From: Actinomycetes bacterium
GTDB taxonomy: Bacteria; Actinomycetota; Actinomycetes; Actinomycetales; JAJYRW01
Reading direction: 5' to 3'
Assembly: GCA_021793895.1 (NCBI GenBank)
Contig: JAJYRW010000068.1
Location: 1 to 7,246 of the forward strand
Length of the DNA: 7,246 bases
Every line of letters begins with the position of its first letter. Position 1 is the stretch's first letter. The notes beneath the pieces were generated by a model. The model made no database searches. It saw only the letters and a list, made by a program, of their open reading frames with translations, and was not told the DNA's origin. Below, one piece after another: positions 6,086 through 7,246 of this stretch. Position numbers and translations under genes: made by a program.

Positions 6086-6994
6086 GTGTCTACGACGCAA
6101 AATAACGCCGACCAGGCAGCATCCCAGCCGCGAGTTCGTCGCGGCGTGGCCGACTCTCTTAAGGGCGGCGTCATTATGGACGTCGTCACGGTGGAGCAGG
6201 CGAAAATCGCTGAAGATGCCGGTGCCGTTGCCGTTATGGCGTTGGAGCGGGTCCCGGCGGATATTCGGGCTCAGGGGGGCGTTGCTCGAATGAGCGATCC
6301 CGACTTAATTGACGGGATCGTAAACGCCGTGTCCGTGCCGGTCATGGCAAAAGCGCGCATCGGACACTTCGTAGAAGCACAGATCTTGCAGTCTTTGGGT
6401 GTTGACTACGTCGACGAGTCGGAAGTTCTCACCCCGGCTGATTACGCCCACCACATTGATAAGTGGGCATTTGATGTGCCGTTTGTGTGCGGGGCGACAA
6501 ATCTGGGTGAGGCGCTGCGGCGCATTACCGAGGGAGCTGCGTTCATCCGCTCCAAGGGTGAAGCCGGCACGGGCGATGTTTCCAACGCCACCACGCATAT
6601 GCGTACTTTGCGCACGGAAATCGCTCAGCTGGCGGCGCTACCCGAAGATGAACTGTACGTGGCGGCAAAGGAACTTCAGGCTCCCTATGATCTGGTGCGC
6701 GAAATTGCCACGACGGGCAAACTGCCGGTCACGCTGTTTACCGCCGGGGGAATCGCCACTCCAGCGGATGCGGCGATGATGATGCAGCTGGGCGCCGAGG
6801 GCGTCTTTGTGGGTTCGGGCATCTTTAAATCTGGCAATCCGGAGCAGCGGGCCCGCGCGATCGTGCGCGCTACCGAAAATTACCAAGATCCGGCTGTTTT
6901 AGCTGAGGTCTCACGCGGTCTGGGCGAGGCCATGGTTGGCCTGACGGTGGATGAGATTCCCGTGCCACATCGGCTTGCTGAACGGGGCTGGTGA
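6086..6994 (+). CDS. pdxS: Pyridoxal 5'-phosphate synthase, PdxS subunit
   Basis: PdxS (Pdx1) builds pyridoxal 5'-phosphate from ribose 5-phosphate, glyceraldehyde 3-phosphate and ammonia supplied by the glutaminase PdxT. It is a cytoplasmic (beta/alpha)8 barrel that assembles into a dodecamer. The 302-aa protein carries the catalytic residues at the expected places: D32 in MDVV, K89 in MAKARIGH and K157 in [10 protein letters not shown]. These match D24, K81 and K149 of the B. subtilis enzyme with a constant offset of 8 from a longer N-terminus. The phosphate-binding segments [12 protein letters not shown] (219-230) and [11 protein letters not shown] (239-249) are also intact. The GTG start is set by AAAGAGG just upstream. 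No pdxT lies inside the window; it may follow the downstream gene. The stop overlaps the NUDIX start by 4 nt, so expression of the two is probably coupled. Confidence 0.98.
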   Translation: MSTTQNNADQAASQPRVRRGVADSLKGGVIMDVVTVEQAKIAEDAGAVAVMALERVPADIRAQGGVARMSDPDLIDGIVNAVSVPVMAKARIGHFVEAQILQSLGVDYVDESEVLTPADYAHHIDKWAFDVPFVCGATNLGEALRRITEGAAFIRSKGEAGTGDVSNATTHMRTLRTEIAQLAALPEDELYVAAKELQAPYDLVREIATTGKLPVTLFTAGGIATPADAAMMMQLGAEGVFVGSGIFKSGNPEQRARAIVRATENYQDPAVLAEVSRGLGEAMVGLTVDEIPVPHRLAERGW

Positions 6995-7246
6995 CCTTTT
7001 CGGGGCGGCCTTCACAGCTGGGCCCTGATTGGAAACCAGGTCCGGACGGTATTCCCTTTCGCCGCGGCTCCCGCGTCATCTTGTTGGACGACAATGACCG
7101 GGTGCTGCTGGCGCGCGGGCATGATGCACACCAGCCTGACCGCTCATGGTGGTACCTGGTTGGTGGGGGTGTTGATGAGGGCGAAACTGCAGCCCAGGCT
7201 GCGGTGCGGGAAGTGTTCGAAGAGGCCGGCTTAAGAATAGATCGGA
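6991..7246 (+). CDS. NUDIX hydrolase, 5' part only
   Basis: The open frame runs from a GTG that overlaps the pdxS stop (GTGA) to the window edge without a stop, giving 85 residues. A complete NUDIX box (G-x5-E-x7-R-E-U-x-E-E-x-G-U) is visible at about residues 60-82: [23 protein letters not shown]. Before it are a beta strand ([16 protein letters not shown]) and WWYLVGGG, typical of the MutT/ADP-ribose pyrophosphatase fold, which hydrolyses nucleoside diphosphates linked to other groups using Mg2+ held by the box glutamates. An in-frame TGA at 6979-6981 excludes any start more than a few codons earlier, so this NUDIX domain is not fused to PdxS or to the membrane protein. No clear Shine-Dalgarno sequence is present, which fits coupling to pdxS. 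The substrate cannot be told from this fragment. Confidence 0.93.
   Translation, partial: MTFSGRPSQLGPDWKPGPDGIPFRRGSRVILLDDNDRVLLARGHDAHQPDRSWWYLVGGGVDEGETAAQAAVREVFEEAGLRIDR

Overview
The window looks like a piece of an actinobacterial (Actinomycetota) chromosome. It is moderately GC-rich, uses GTG and TTG starts freely, and carries the genes for phosphatidylinositol (PI) and phosphatidylinositol-mannoside (PIM) synthesis that are typical of this phylum. From memory, the gene order resembles the mycobacterial thrS - HIT phosphorylase - pgsA1 - patA - pimA - Rv2609c - (pdxS) region. GC looks lower than in mycobacteria or streptomycetes and TTA leucine codons are used freely, so a non-mycobacterial lineage such as Actinomycetaceae is plausible. 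This placement is a guess. No mobile element, tRNA, rRNA or CRISPR array is visible.

Layout, all on the + strand: 1-167 is a non-coding leader with short direct and inverted repeats. 168-2180 is thrS (threonyl-tRNA synthetase). 2187-2759 is a HIT-family nucleotide phosphorylase/hydrolase of the Ap4A phosphorylase type. 2752-3363 is a CDP-alcohol phosphotransferase (PI-phosphate synthase), read from a TTG start. 3360-4331 is a PatA-type PIM acyltransferase. 4341-5495 is the mannosyltransferase PimA. 5492-6058 is a one-helix membrane protein resembling the LemA family. 6086-6994 is pdxS (pyridoxal 5'-phosphate synthase synthase subunit). 6991-7246 is the 5' part of a NUDIX hydrolase, cut by the window edge.

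Spacing is very tight: 6 nt, 8-nt overlap, 4-nt overlap, 9 nt, 4-nt overlap, 27 nt, 4-nt overlap. The set therefore probably behaves as one transcription unit with translational coupling, possibly with an extra promoter before pdxS. PgsA makes the inositol phospholipid (as its phosphate), PimA adds the first mannose on the cytoplasmic face, and PatA acylates that mannose, so the three middle genes are consecutive steps of one envelope pathway. ThrS and the HIT enzyme have a possible metabolic link, since aminoacyl-tRNA synthetases generate Ap4A as a side product. PdxS belongs to a separate vitamin B6 module.

The coding content is mostly conserved housekeeping. The parts that deserve attention are the repeat-rich thrS leader, the LemA-like and NUDIX genes separated by pdxS, and a terminator-like hairpin on the minus strand inside the HIT gene. 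I saw no clear evidence of an undescribed system.
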